Assembly (NCBI RefSeq): GCF_030272615.1
Contig: NW_026728923.1
Span: 155,001 to 175,000 of the forward strand
Direction of reading: 5' to 3'
Length of the DNA: 20,000 bases
Source: Cryptomeria japonica
Lineage: Eukaryota > Streptophyta > Pinopsida > Cupressales > Cupressaceae
Both the position numbers and the translations under genes were made by a program. Of this stretch, positions 9,805 through 18,140 are shown in pieces. Every line of letters begins with the position of its first letter. Positions within the stretch are counted from its first letter, which is position 1. The notes beneath the pieces are model-generated. The model saw only the letters and a list, made by a program, of their open reading frames with translations. It was not told where the DNA came from and made no database searches.

Positions 9805-9927
9805 ATACATGCGTAGCCTGCAGGAGCAATTAGGACATCGACCCCAACTTTCGGCTTCTAAACGAAAACAAGGTCTTTGAGGTTGGTGTAATGCGAACAA
9901 CTAGGGGAGTCAACCCATCAAACCCAA

Positions 9928-9961
9928 CACCTCCCCTATATAAGCTATTTGTCTGATTCTC
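9928..9961 (-). promoter_or_regulatory. Pol I-type spacer promoter P9 (157-bp class)
   Basis: 157 bp from P8; core identical, upstream CAGAC variant as in P8. Confidence 0.67.
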
Positions 9962-10084
9962 ATACATGTGTAGTCTACAGGAGCAATTAGGACATCGACC
10001 CCAACTTTTGACTTCTTAACGAAAACAAGGTCTTTGAGGTTGACGTAATGCGCACAACCAGGGGAGTCGACCCATCAAACCCAA

Positions 10085-10118
10085 CACCTCCCCTATATAA
10101 GCTATTTGTCCGATTCTC
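10085..10118 (-). promoter_or_regulatory. Pol I-type spacer promoter P10 (157-bp class)
   Basis: 157 bp from P9; core identical, upstream block of the CGGAC form. Confidence 0.67.
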
Positions 10119-10241
10119 ATACATGTGTAGCCTACAGGAGCCATTAGGACATTGACCCCAACTTTTGACTTCTTAACGAAAACAAGGTCTTTGAGGTTGG
10201 CGTAATGCGCACAACCAAGGGAGTTGACCCATCAAACCCAA

Positions 10242-10275
10242 CACCTCCCCTATATAAGCTATTTGTCTGATTCTC
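10242..10275 (-). promoter_or_regulatory. Pol I-type spacer promoter P11 (157-bp class)
   Basis: 157 bp from P10; core identical, CAGAC form upstream. The downstream pairing partner is AAGGGAG rather than AGGGGAG, weakening the start-site fold by one pair. Confidence 0.66.
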
Positions 10276-10461
10276 ATACATGTGTAGCCTGCAACAACGA
10301 TTAGGACATCCACCCCAACTTCTGAATTCGTCTGCGTTGACCGCACCAAAGGTGCACGCCTTGGTGCTCACCAAAATCCGACTTCCGACTTCTTCTGCTA
10401 TGCGGGGTCTTTGAGGTTGGCGCAGTGCGCACAACCAGGGGAGTCAACCCACCGAATGCAA

Positions 10462-10495
10462 CACCTCCCCTATATAAGCTATTTGTCTGATTCTC
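10462..10495 (-). promoter_or_regulatory. Pol I-type spacer promoter P12 (157-bp class)
   Basis: 220 bp from P11 (157 plus a 63-bp insertion carrying GGTGCACGCC and an extra CCGACTTC segment). The core is identical. Confidence 0.66.
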
Positions 10496-10618
10496 ATACA
10501 TGCGTAGACTGCAGCAATGATTAGGACATCCACCCCAACTTTTGACTTCTTAAACAAGACAGGGTCTTTGAAGTTGGTGCAGTGCACACAACCAGGGGAG
10601 TCGACCCATCAAACGCAA

Positions 10619-10653
10619 CACCTCCCCTATATAAAGCTATTTGTCCGATTCTC
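10619..10653 (-). promoter_or_regulatory. Pol I-type spacer promoter P13, variant core
   Basis: 157 bp from P12. One extra base gives CTTTATATAGGGGAGG, shifting the upstream block by 1 bp relative to the TATA segment. This is the rightmost core before the G-rich array. It may be weaker, but activity cannot be judged from sequence. Confidence 0.6.
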
Positions 10654-10729
10654 ATACGTGTAGTCTGCAGCAGCGATTAGGACATCGACCCCAACTTCCG
10701 AATTCGTTTGCATTGACCGCACCAAAGGT

Positions 10730-10895
10730 GCACGCCTTGGTGTGCACCTTGGAGTGCACTTTGGTGCTCACCTCGGTGCACACTTTGGTGTGCACCTCGG
10801 TGTGCACCAAAGGTGCGCACCTTGGAGCGCACCAAAGGTGTACACTTTGGAGCGCACCACATAGGGTCTTTGAGAGGTTGGCGCAGTGCGCACAC
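10730..10895. repeat. GGTGCRCACC palindromic block and promoter-less unit remnant
   Basis: A dense run of GGTGCGCACC, GGTGTGCACC and TTGGAGCGCACC motifs. At 10864-10894 the unit landmark GGGTCTTTGAGAGGTTGGCG appears once more but runs into the G-rich array before the promoter, so the last unit has lost its core. Confidence 0.75.
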
Positions 10896-12630
10896 CAAGG
10901 TGGGTGTTGAGGTGCGTGCCGAGGTGGGTGGGTGCTAGGGTGCGCTCCATGGTGGGTGCCAGGGTGGGTGCGTGCTAGGGTGGATTCCAAAGAGGGTCAT
11001 AGGGTGGGTGCCAAGGTGGGTTGGTGATATAGTGGGTTCAAAGGTGGGTACTAGGGTGGGTTCCAAGGTGGGTCACAAGTTGGGTGCCAGGATGCGTGGG
11101 TGTTAGGTTGGGTGCCAAGGTGGGCTCCTGCGTGGGTGGGTGCTAGGGTGGGTTTCAAGGTGGACGCGAGGGCGGGTGCCAAGGTGGGTAACAAGTTGGG
11201 TGTTAGGATGGGTGAGTGCTAGAGTGGGTGCCAAGGTGGGTGGGTGCTAAGGTGGATGCCAAGGTGGTTCACAGGGTGGGTGGGTTCTAGGGTGAGTTCC
11301 AAGGTGGGTCACAGGTTTAGTGCTAGGGTGCGTGTCAAGGCGGGTGTCGAGGTGCCTGGGTGCTAGGGTGTGGATGCCAATGTGGGTCATAGGGTGGGTA
11401 CTAGGGTGGGCTGCAATGTGGGTGCCAAGGTGGGTAACATGCTCGGTTGGTTCTAAATTGGGTGTCAGGGTGGGTGTGCACCCACCTTGCCCGAGGTGGG
11501 TGCCAAGGTGCCAGTGTGGGTGGGTGCTAAGGTGGATGCCAAGGTGGGTGAGAAGGTGGGTGATAGGTTGAGTGGTAGGATGGGTGGGTGCCAAGATGGG
11601 TCACAGGGTGGGTGCAAGGGTGGGTAGGTGCTAGGGTTGGTGTCAGGGTGGGTGGGTGCTAGGTTGGGTTCCAAGGTGGGTGCGAGGGTGAGTGTCAAGG
11701 TGGGTCACAGGTTAGGTGCTAGGATGGGTGAGTGCTAGGGTGCAAAGGTGCCAGGGTGGGTGCTAGGATGGGTCGATGCTAGGGTGAGTGGCAAGGTGGG
11801 TCCACAAGTGTCAAGGTGGGTGCCGAGGTGGGTGCCAACTTGGGTTCCAAGGTGGGTGCCAAGTGGGCGACTGCTATGGTGGATGCCAAGGTGGGTCACG
11901 GGGTGGGTGCCAAGTTGCTAGGTTGTGTTCCAAGGTGGGTGCCAACGTGGCTGCTAGGGTGCGTGGGTTAAAGGGTGTGTCACAACGTGGGTGCCAGGAT
12001 GGGTGCGCACCCACACTGGCCAAGACGGGTGCAAGGTTGGGTTCCAAGCCCGGTCACAGGCTGGGTGCTAGGATGGGTGGGTGCCAAGGTGGGCACCAGG
12101 GTGGGTGCACCCACCCTGGCCAAGGTGGGTCACGGGGTGGGTCCTAGGGTGGGTAACAGGGTGGGTACTAAGGTGCGTGCCAAGGTGGGTCATGGGGTGG
12201 GTGCCAAGGTGGGCACCAGGGTGGGTGTGCACCAACCCTAGCCAGGGTAGGTCACGGGGTGGTTGTCGGGGTGGGCGTCAAGGAGCCAAGGTGGGTGGCA
12301 AGTAGCCAAGTTGCGTGCCAAGGTGGGTGTCGGGGTGGGTGCCAAGGATCCAAGGTGGGTGCCAAGGAACCAAGGTGGGTGTCTGGGTGGGTGCCGAGGT
12401 GGGAGCCAGGGTGGGTCCCAAGGTGAGTGCAAAGGTGGGTGCCAGGGTCAAGGTGAGTGCCAATGTGGGTTCCAAGGTGCCAGGGTCAGGGTGAGTGCCA
12501 ATGTGGGTTCAAAGGTGCTAAGTTGGGTGCGAGGTTGGGTGCGAGGGTGGGTGGGTGCCAAGGTGTGCTAGGTGGAAGCCCGGGTGGGTCGGCATCCCAT
12601 GGGTGTCGAGTTGGGTGCCTGATGGGTGCT
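10895..12630. repeat. G-rich GGTGGGT array
   Basis: An irregular array of short related words (GGTGGGTGCCAAGG, GGTGGGTCACAGG, GGTGGGTGCTAGGG) with strong strand bias: G on +, C on -. Several places fit the four-G-tract quadruplex form, such as 11134-11152 and 11606-11624. No promoter or gene is seen. It lies between the promoter battery and the 5S region; 12107 onward belongs to the 6-kb super-repeat. Confidence 0.88.
11134..11152 (+). other. G-quadruplex motif
   Basis: GGGTGGGTGCTAGGGTGGG: four G3 tracts with loops of 1, 5 and 1 nt, which satisfies the classical form. A second example is at 11606-11624 with loops 1, 5 and 1. Confidence 0.75.
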
Positions 12631-12990
12631 TCTTGTCAAGTTTTAGTCGTCGGGACTCATTTCGAGCCTTAGAGGTCGTTTCTTGTCCGGTTGCCCTGTC
12701 TTCGACCTGGGAACCCAATTTTGGTCCTCGGGTCCCATTTTTTTTTGTCTCGCATCCCACTTTTGGCCTGTGGCCTTTTCGGGGTCGATTCTCGTTTTGG
12801 GCATCAGAGCATGTTTCTTCTCCTAAAACCCAATATTTGTTTATTAAGTCTCGGAACACATTTTTGTTCTCGTGGACCCATCATGGGTCTTGGAACGCAT
12901 TTGTGGTCCTTGGGTCCCATTTTGCATCCCGAAACTTGTGTTTTGGTGCTTGATCCCTATTTTGGGTGCCCACCTTGCACCAAGTGCGCA
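12631..12990. other. AT-richer stretch upstream of 5S, decayed short repeats
   Basis: No gene is seen. A loose repeat of about 25-30 bp built on GGGTCCCATTTTG / GGAACCCAATTTTGG / CGGAACACATTTTTG runs through it, too decayed for exact units. A near-perfect palindrome GACCCATCATGGGTC lies around 12877-12891. An identical copy occurs at 18665-19024. Confidence 0.6.
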
Positions 12991-13361
12991 CCCGGGGCAA
13001 ACCGAGCGCCTTGGTGCACCGGGGCAAGATCGAGCGTGCACCCGAGGCGCCCCGAACATGCACCAAGGTGCACTCGGCCCACATGTGAGCGCAGGTCGTT
13101 GCGCCCGAGGTGGTGTGTGGGCACCGCGTTGCAGACGGGACACTGCACGCACACGACGCCCCGTCCAGGTGCACGCACGTAGGCCGGGCCGGGTGCACAC
13201 CCGACGCCCTAGCAAGGTGCGCGCACCCGGGCAGGGCTCACACTTGGCGAACGGGGCGCACTTCGCGAGGGAGGGTGTGCACCTCGACGGGGGTGGGTGG
13301 CCGGGGTGGATTCGCACGTGGGTCGCGGTTTGCTAAGTACACACTGCGACAAGCTCATAAC
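12991..13361. other. GC-rich 5' flank of 5S copy 1
   Basis: GC-rich with scattered GGTGCAC/GTGCGC words and no gene. The last 40 bp hold the 5S upstream context (TAAGTA near -28, C at -1). The second copy is at 19025-19395. Confidence 0.6.
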
Positions 13362-13480
13362 GGGTGCGATCATACCAGCGTTAGTGCACCGGATCCCATC
13401 AGAACTCCGCAGTTAAGCGCGCTTGGGCCGGAGTAGTACTGGGATGGGTGACCTCCCGGGAAGTCCCGGTGTTGCACCCT
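13362..13480 (+). rRNA. 5S ribosomal RNA gene, copy 1
   Basis: The RNA of the large ribosomal subunit made by RNA polymerase III. It is full length (about 118-119 nt), beginning GGGTGCGATCATACCAGC and ending GTTGCACCC, which close helix I. The internal promoter is intact: A box around 13411-13427 (AGTTAAGCGCGCTTGGG) and C box around 13441-13459 (GGGATGGGTGACCTCCCGG). Compared with Arabidopsis 5S as I remember it, changes in helices IV and V are paired: CCGG at 13428-13431 can pair with CCGG at 13466-13469, replacing CGAG/CTCG. This argues for a functional gene. The base at -1 is C, as usual in plants, and TAAGTA stands near -28 in place of a clean TATA. The T run after the gene is weak (TTT, then C), with a TTTTT at 13488-13492. 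The GCGTTAG and GGGCCGGAG variants fit gymnosperm 5S from memory. The gene points away from the Pol I-type promoters to its left. Confidence 0.97.
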
Positions 13481-13492
13481 TTCTTAGTTTTT
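13480..13492 (+). terminator. Interrupted T-run terminator of 5S copy 1
   Basis: The same place in copy 1 reads TTTCTTAGTTTTT. Two substitutions (C at 13483, A at 13486) break the T7 run, and the first run of four or more Ts is TTTTT at 13488-13492. Termination would be expected about 8-12 nt later than in copy 2, giving a longer pre-5S tail. The effect is inferred. Confidence 0.6.
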
Positions 13493-13925
13493 CGCCGGGC
13501 GTCGCAATGCTATTTGAATAAACCTTTTGCCCGTTTGCGTTCTCGTCGGGGCCGGGCCGGGCCGGGGTGCGCTGCCCGCACTACCGCGCGCGCGGGGGCG
13601 ACACCGAGCGCGCACCCGAGGCGCCCCGAGCACACAGGCCACGGTGCAACCCGGGCGTTGTGCGCGCACCCCGGTGCGCCCGAGGTGCTGCGCGCGCACC
13701 CAGGTGAAATCGGTGTGCACCTCGGCCAGTGCGCGCTCGGTCGAGTCGCGCACGTTGGCCAAGGTGCACGGTGATGTTTCTTACTCTAAGGTTCCGCACC
13801 AGACGCCCGGGACAGGTGAGCGAAGCTGGGCGGGGCCGGGTGCGCGGCCGGGGCAGGTGCACGCAGCTGGAGAGAGCTTTGGAGCACACCAGAGGTGCGC
13901 ACCTTGGAGCACACTTCGGAGCGCA
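13493..13925. other. GC-rich 3' flank of 5S copy 1
   Basis: Starts with CGCCGGGCGTCGCAATGC, then GGGCCGGGCCGGGCCGGGG-type runs and GCGCGCGCGGGGGCG. No gene is seen. The second copy is at 19527-19959. Confidence 0.6.
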
Positions 13926-14050
13926 CCAATGATGCGCTCCATTCAAAAGTTTCCTGAAAAGGCAAAAAAAGTTGAGATTATAGAATTTCCCACTTGAGAG
14001 ATTGTAAAAAAAAAAAATTTAAAATGAAGGAAACGCGGGTGCCAAGGTGT
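13926..14050. repeat. AT-rich module 1 (diverged)
   Basis: TGATGCGCTCCATTCAAAAG, CCTGAAAAGGCAAAAAAAG and a 12-A run at 14006-14017 before ATTTAAAATGAAGGAAACGC. It is a diverged member of the modules that recur at 14667, 16151, 16644, 17114, 17470 and 17984. Its super-repeat copy is cut by the window end at about 19960-20000. Confidence 0.75.
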
Positions 14051-16140
14051 GCGCGCCCGGGTGCGCAGCCCAGCCAAGGTGTGCGCACCAAGGCGCCCAC
14101 CCTGGCGAAGGTGCACGCAAGGTGCGCACCCGAGGCAAACCGGACAATTAACCCAACTTTCGACTTCGCGCGCACCTGCGCACCTTGGAGCGCACTTCGG
14201 AGCGCTCCTTGTTGCGCACCAATCTTGGGCACCTCGGAGTGCACCATGGCGCCCACCAAGGTGCGCACCCGGGGCAAACCGAGCTCCGACTTCGTGCGCA
14301 CCTTGGAGCGCACGAAAGGTGCGCACCATGGCGCCCACCAAGGTGCGCAGCCCAGCCAAGGCGTGCGCATCAAGGTGCGCACCCTGGCGAAGGTGCGCAC
14401 CCGGGGCAAACCGAGCTCCGACTTCGTGCGCACCTTGGAGCGCACAAAGGGTGCGCAACCCAGCCAAGGTGTGCGCACCCCGGGCAAACCGAGCTCCGAA
14501 TCGTGCGCACCTTGGAGCACACTTCGGAGCCCTCCTTGGTGCGCACCGATGTTGCGCACCTCGGAGCGCACCCGGGGAAAACAATGCAATTAACCCGACT
14601 TTCGACTTCGTGGGCACCTCGGAGCGCTCTCGGGTTCGCACCTCGGAGCACACCGAGGTGCGCACCTTTGATGCGCTGCCTTCACCAATTTCCAGAAAAG
14701 GCAAGAAAACATTGAGAAGGTGTGCGCACCGAGGTGCCCACCCTGGCGAAGGTGCACGCGAGGTGCGCACCCGGGGCAAACCGGGCTCCGACTTCGTGCA
14801 CGCCATGCTGCGCACCTTGGAGGGCCATGGTGCGCACCTTGGAGCACACTTCGGAGCGCTCAATGGTGCCCAACCCAGCCAAGGTGCCCACCGCGGCGAA
14901 GGTGCACGCGAGGTGCGCACCCGGGGCAAACCGGGCTCCGACTTCGTGCACGCCGCACCTTGGAGCACACTTCGGAGCGCTCCTTGGTGCGCACCAGGGC
15001 GCGCAACCCAGCCGAGGTGCCCACCCCGGCGAAGGTGCACGCGGGGTGCGCACCCGAGGCAAACCGGGCTCCGACTTCGTGCACGCCATGGTGCCCACCG
15101 CGGCGAAGGTGCACGCGAGGTGCGCACCCGGGGCAAACCGGGCTCCGACTTCGTGCACGCCGCACCTTGGAGCACACTTCGGAGCGCTCCTTGGTGCGCA
15201 CCAGGGCGCGCAACCCAGCCGAGGTGCCCACCCCGGCGAAGGTGCACGCGAGGTGCGCACCCGGGGCAAACCGGGCTCCGACTTCGTGCACGCCATGGTG
15301 CCCACCGCGGCGAAGGTGCACGCGAGGTGCGCACCCGGGGCAAACCGGGCTCCGACTTCGTGCACGCCGCACCTTGGAGCACACTTCGGAGCGCTCCTTG
15401 GTGCGCACCATGGTGCCCACCAGGGCGCGCAACCCCGCCGAAGGTGCACGCGAGGTGCGCACCCGGGGCAAACCGGGCTCCGACTTCGTGCACGCCGCAC
15501 CTTGGAGCACACTTCGGAGCGCTCCTTGGTGCGCACCAGGGCGCGCAACCCCGCCGAAGGTGCACGCGAGGTGCGCACCCGGGGCAAACCGGGCTCCGAC
15601 TTCGTGCACGCCATGGTGCGCACCAGGGTGCCCACCGCGGCGAAGGTGCGCACCCGGGGCAAACCGGGCTCCGACTTCGTGCACGCCGCACCTTGGAGCA
15701 CACTTCGGAGCGCTCCTTGGTGCGCACCAGGGCGCGCAACCCAGCCGAGGTGCCCACCCCGGCGAAGGTGCACGCGAGGTGCGCACCCGGGGCAAACCGG
15801 GCTCCGACTTCGTGCACGCCATGGTGCCCACCGCGGCGAAGGTGCGCACCCGGGGCAAACCGGGCTAGGACTTCGTGCACGCCGCACCTTGGAGCACACT
15901 TCGGAGCGCTCCTTGGTGCGCACCATGGTGCCCACCAGGCCGCGCAACCCAGCCAAGGTGTGCGCACCAAGGTGCACGCGAGGTGCGCACCCGGGGCAAA
16001 CCGGGGTCCGGCTTCGTGCACGCCGCACCTTGGAGCACACATCGGGGCGCTCCCGGGTTCGCACCGGCGTTGCGCACCGTGGTGGGCACCTCGGAGCGCA
16101 CCGTGGTGGGCACCTCGGAGCACACCAAGGTGGGCAGCGA
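14051..16140. repeat. Composite GC-rich tandem array
   Basis: Built from sub-blocks: GGTGCACGCGAGGTGCGCAC, CCGGGGCAAACCGGGCTCCG, ACTTCGTGCACGCC, GCACCTTGGAGCACACTTCG, GAGCGCTCCTTGGTGCGCAC, and AACCCAGCCGAGGTGCCCAC. The landmark CGCACCTTGGAGCACAC is at 14954, 15161, 15368, 15496, 15687, 15883 and 16024 (steps 207, 207, 128, 191, 196, 141), so a 207-bp unit with sub-block losses. A short AT-rich module sits at 14667-14722. Long overlapping open frames on both strands come from the lack of stop-forming words. Confidence 0.88.
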
Positions 16141-18140
16141 GGTGCGCACCTTTGATGCGATGCCTTCACTAATTTCCATAAAAGGCAAAAGAAAACGAGA
16201 TTTTAAAATTTCCGTTTTGAAAGATAGTGAGAAAAAGGGAATGCTGGTGCCATCTTGAGCCCGCCCTGGTGCGCAGCCCAGCCAAGGTGTGCGCACCAAG
16301 GTGCCCACCCTGGCGAAGGTGCGCGCCCGGGCAATTAACCCAACTTCCAACTTCGCGCGCGCCAGGGTGGGAGCGCACCCAACAACCGGGCCTGGGAAGA
16401 GCCAATGCGAGAAACCCCACCAAACGCTCTGACAAAAAAAGAGGGGGCGCTCCAGTAACCCCGCTTCGGAGCGCACCCTGGGCAAACCCAGCCAGGGTGC
16501 CCACCCCGGCCAAGGTGCAGGCGAGGTGCGCACCCGGGGCAAACCGGGCTCCGACAACGTGCACGCCGCACCTTGGAGCACACTTCGTAGCGCTCCCGGG
16601 TGCGCACCTCAGAGCACACCAAGGTGGGCAGCGAGGTGCGCACCTTTGATGCGCTGCCTTCACTAATTTCCAGAAAAGGCAAAAAAAAGAGGAGATTTTA
16701 AAATTTCCGTTTTGAAAGATAGTGAAAAAAACGGAACGCGGGTGCCATCTTGAGCCCGCCCGGGTGCACAGCCCAGGTAAGGTGCCCACCCTGGCAAAGG
16801 TGCGCACCCGGGCAATTAACCCTACTTCCGACTTCGTGCGCGCCAGGGTGGCAACCGGGCCTGGGAAGAGCCAATGCGAGAAACCCCACCAAACGCTCCG
16901 ACAAAAAAAGAGGCGGCGCTCCAATAACCCCGCTTCGGAGCGCAGCCGGGGCAAACCCAGCCAAGGTGCCCACCCCGACGAAGGTGCACGCGAGGTGCGC
17001 ACCCGGGGCAAACCGGGCTCCGACAACGTGCACGCAGCACCTTGGAGCACACTTCGAAGCACTCCCGGGTGCCCACCGGCGTTGCGCACCGTGGTGGGCA
17101 GCGAGGTGCGCACCTTTGATGCGCTGCCTTCACTAATTTCCAGAAAAGGCAAAAAAAAATGAGATTTTAAAATTTCCGTTTTGAAAGATAGTGAAAAAAA
17201 CGGAACGCGGGTGCCATCTTGAGCCCGCCCTGGTGCGCAGCCCAGGCAAGGCATGCGCACCAAGGTGCCCACTCGCGGTGCACGCCCGGGGCAAACCGGG
17301 CTCCGACTTCGTGCAGGCCGCACCTTGGAGCACACTTCGGAGCGCTCCTTGGTGCGCACCATGGTGCCCACCAGGGCGCACCCGGGGCAAACCGGGCTCC
17401 GACTTCGTGCACGCCGCACCTTGGAGCACACATCGGAGCGCTCCCAGGTTCGCACCAGCGTTGCGCACCTTTGATGCGCTGCCTTCACTAATTTCCAGAA
17501 AAGGCAAAAAAAAACGATATTTTAAAATTTCCGTTCTGAAAGATAGTGAAAAAAACGGAACGCGGGTGCCATCTTGAGCCCTTCCTGGTGCGCAGCCCAG
17601 GCAAGTTGTGCGCACCAAGGTGCCCACCCTGGCGGAGGTGCGCGCCCGGGGCAAACCGGGCTCCGACTTCGTGCACTGCATGGTGCCCACCAAGGCGCGC
17701 AACCCAGCCAAGGTGCCCACCGCAGCGAAGGTGCACGCGAGGTGCGCACCCGAGGTGCACACCCGGGGCAAACCGAGCTCCGACTTCGTGCACGCCGCAC
17801 CTTGGAGCACACTTCAGAGCGCTCCTTGGTGCGCACCAGGGCGCGCAACCCAGCCAAGGTGCTCACCCCGGCGAAGGTGCACGCGAGGTGCGCACCCGGG
17901 GCAAGCCGGGCTCGGACTTCGTGCACGCCGCACCTTGGAGCACACATCGGAGCGCTCCCGGGTTCGCACCAGCATTGCGCACCTTTGATGCGCTGCCTTC
18001 ACTAATTTCCAGAAAAGGCAAAAAAAAAAAAAAAACGAGATTTTAAAATTTCCGTTTTGAAAGATAGTGAAAAAAACGGAACGCGGGTGCCATCTTGAGC
18101 CCGCCCTGGTGTGCAGCCCAGGCAAGTTGTGCGCACCAAG
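16141..18140. repeat. Alternating AT-rich modules and GC-rich blocks
   Basis: AT-rich modules start at TTTGATGCG: 16151, 16644, 17114, 17470 and 17984 (steps 493, 470, 356, 514). Each runs CTTCACTAATTTCCAGAAAA (or a close variant), an A run, GATTTTAAAATTTCCG, an A-rich segment, and GCCATCTTGAGCCC. The GC-rich blocks between them use the same sub-blocks as the preceding array. The first two intervals also share a block at 16402-16452 and 16872-16922 (GCCAATGCGAGAAACCCCAC, then an A7 run). Confidence 0.85.
16705..16736. other. Inverted repeat inside the AT-rich module
   Basis: TTCCGTTTT (16705-16713) and AAAACGGAA (16728-16736) form a perfect 9-bp stem with a 14-nt loop. The same stem occurs in the modules near 17.18, 17.53 and 18.06 kb; the module near 16.22 kb has one changed base (AGGGAA). 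Its role is unknown. Confidence 0.75.

Larger units (their letters stand above)
9690..10760. repeat. 157-bp tandem units carrying P8-P13
   Basis: Each unit carries GGTCTTTGAGGTTGG, a GCACAACCAGGGGAGTCGAC segment, CCCATCAAACCCAACACC, the promoter core, a CATACATGTGTAG segment, and GGACATCGACCCCAACTT. Spacing is 157 bp except for a 63-bp insertion between P11 and P12. These units are a shortened relative of the 311-bp unit: they share the TCTTTGAGGTTGG and ATCGACCCCAACTTCCGA blocks but lack the GGTCATCGG part. Confidence 0.9.
12107..18140. repeat. 6,034-bp super-repeat containing 5S, copy 1 (complete)
   Basis: Everything from 12107 recurs at +6,034. It contains the last ~500 bp of G-rich array, a 400-bp AT-richer stretch, the 5S gene with GC-rich flanks, a composite GC-rich array and several AT-rich modules. 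The restart at 18141 falls in the words CCCACCCTGGC-AAGGTG, which occur both in the G-rich array (12110-12127) and in the GC-rich units (for example 17620-17640), so exchange between those shared words can explain the boundary. A 6-kb 5S unit is far longer than usual plant 5S repeats of a few hundred bp. Confidence 0.9.

Noticed and set aside
8809-9833. Open frames of 212-322 codons on both strands across the 38/52-bp array
   Set aside because: The repeat unit has no stop in most phases, and the frames read through from promoter-unit sequence. There is no domain, and both strands are equally open.
6493-10653. TATATAAG as Pol II or Pol III TATA boxes on the + strand
   Set aside because: On the + strand the box is followed by CTATTTGTCC with no snRNA upstream element, gene or T-run terminator at a fitting distance. 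On the - strand it reads TATATAGGGG, the plant Pol I form, which explains the conserved C run.
11247-11700. Thr/Pro/His-rich or Gly/Val/Trp-rich protein in the G-rich array
   Set aside because: Composition follows the GGTGGGT words in every frame; there is no gene structure.
12851-13317. 157-codon and overlapping frames around the 5S genes
   Set aside because: They overlap spacer sequence and the 5S upstream flank on both strands, are duplicated only because the 6-kb block is duplicated, and show no domain.
13943-16123. A 726-codon open frame on the - strand, with 707- and 477-codon frames overlapping on the + strand
   Set aside because: Long frames are open in several phases on both strands at once, and the translations are low-complexity repeats that follow the DNA repeat. 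The GC-rich sub-blocks simply lack stop words.
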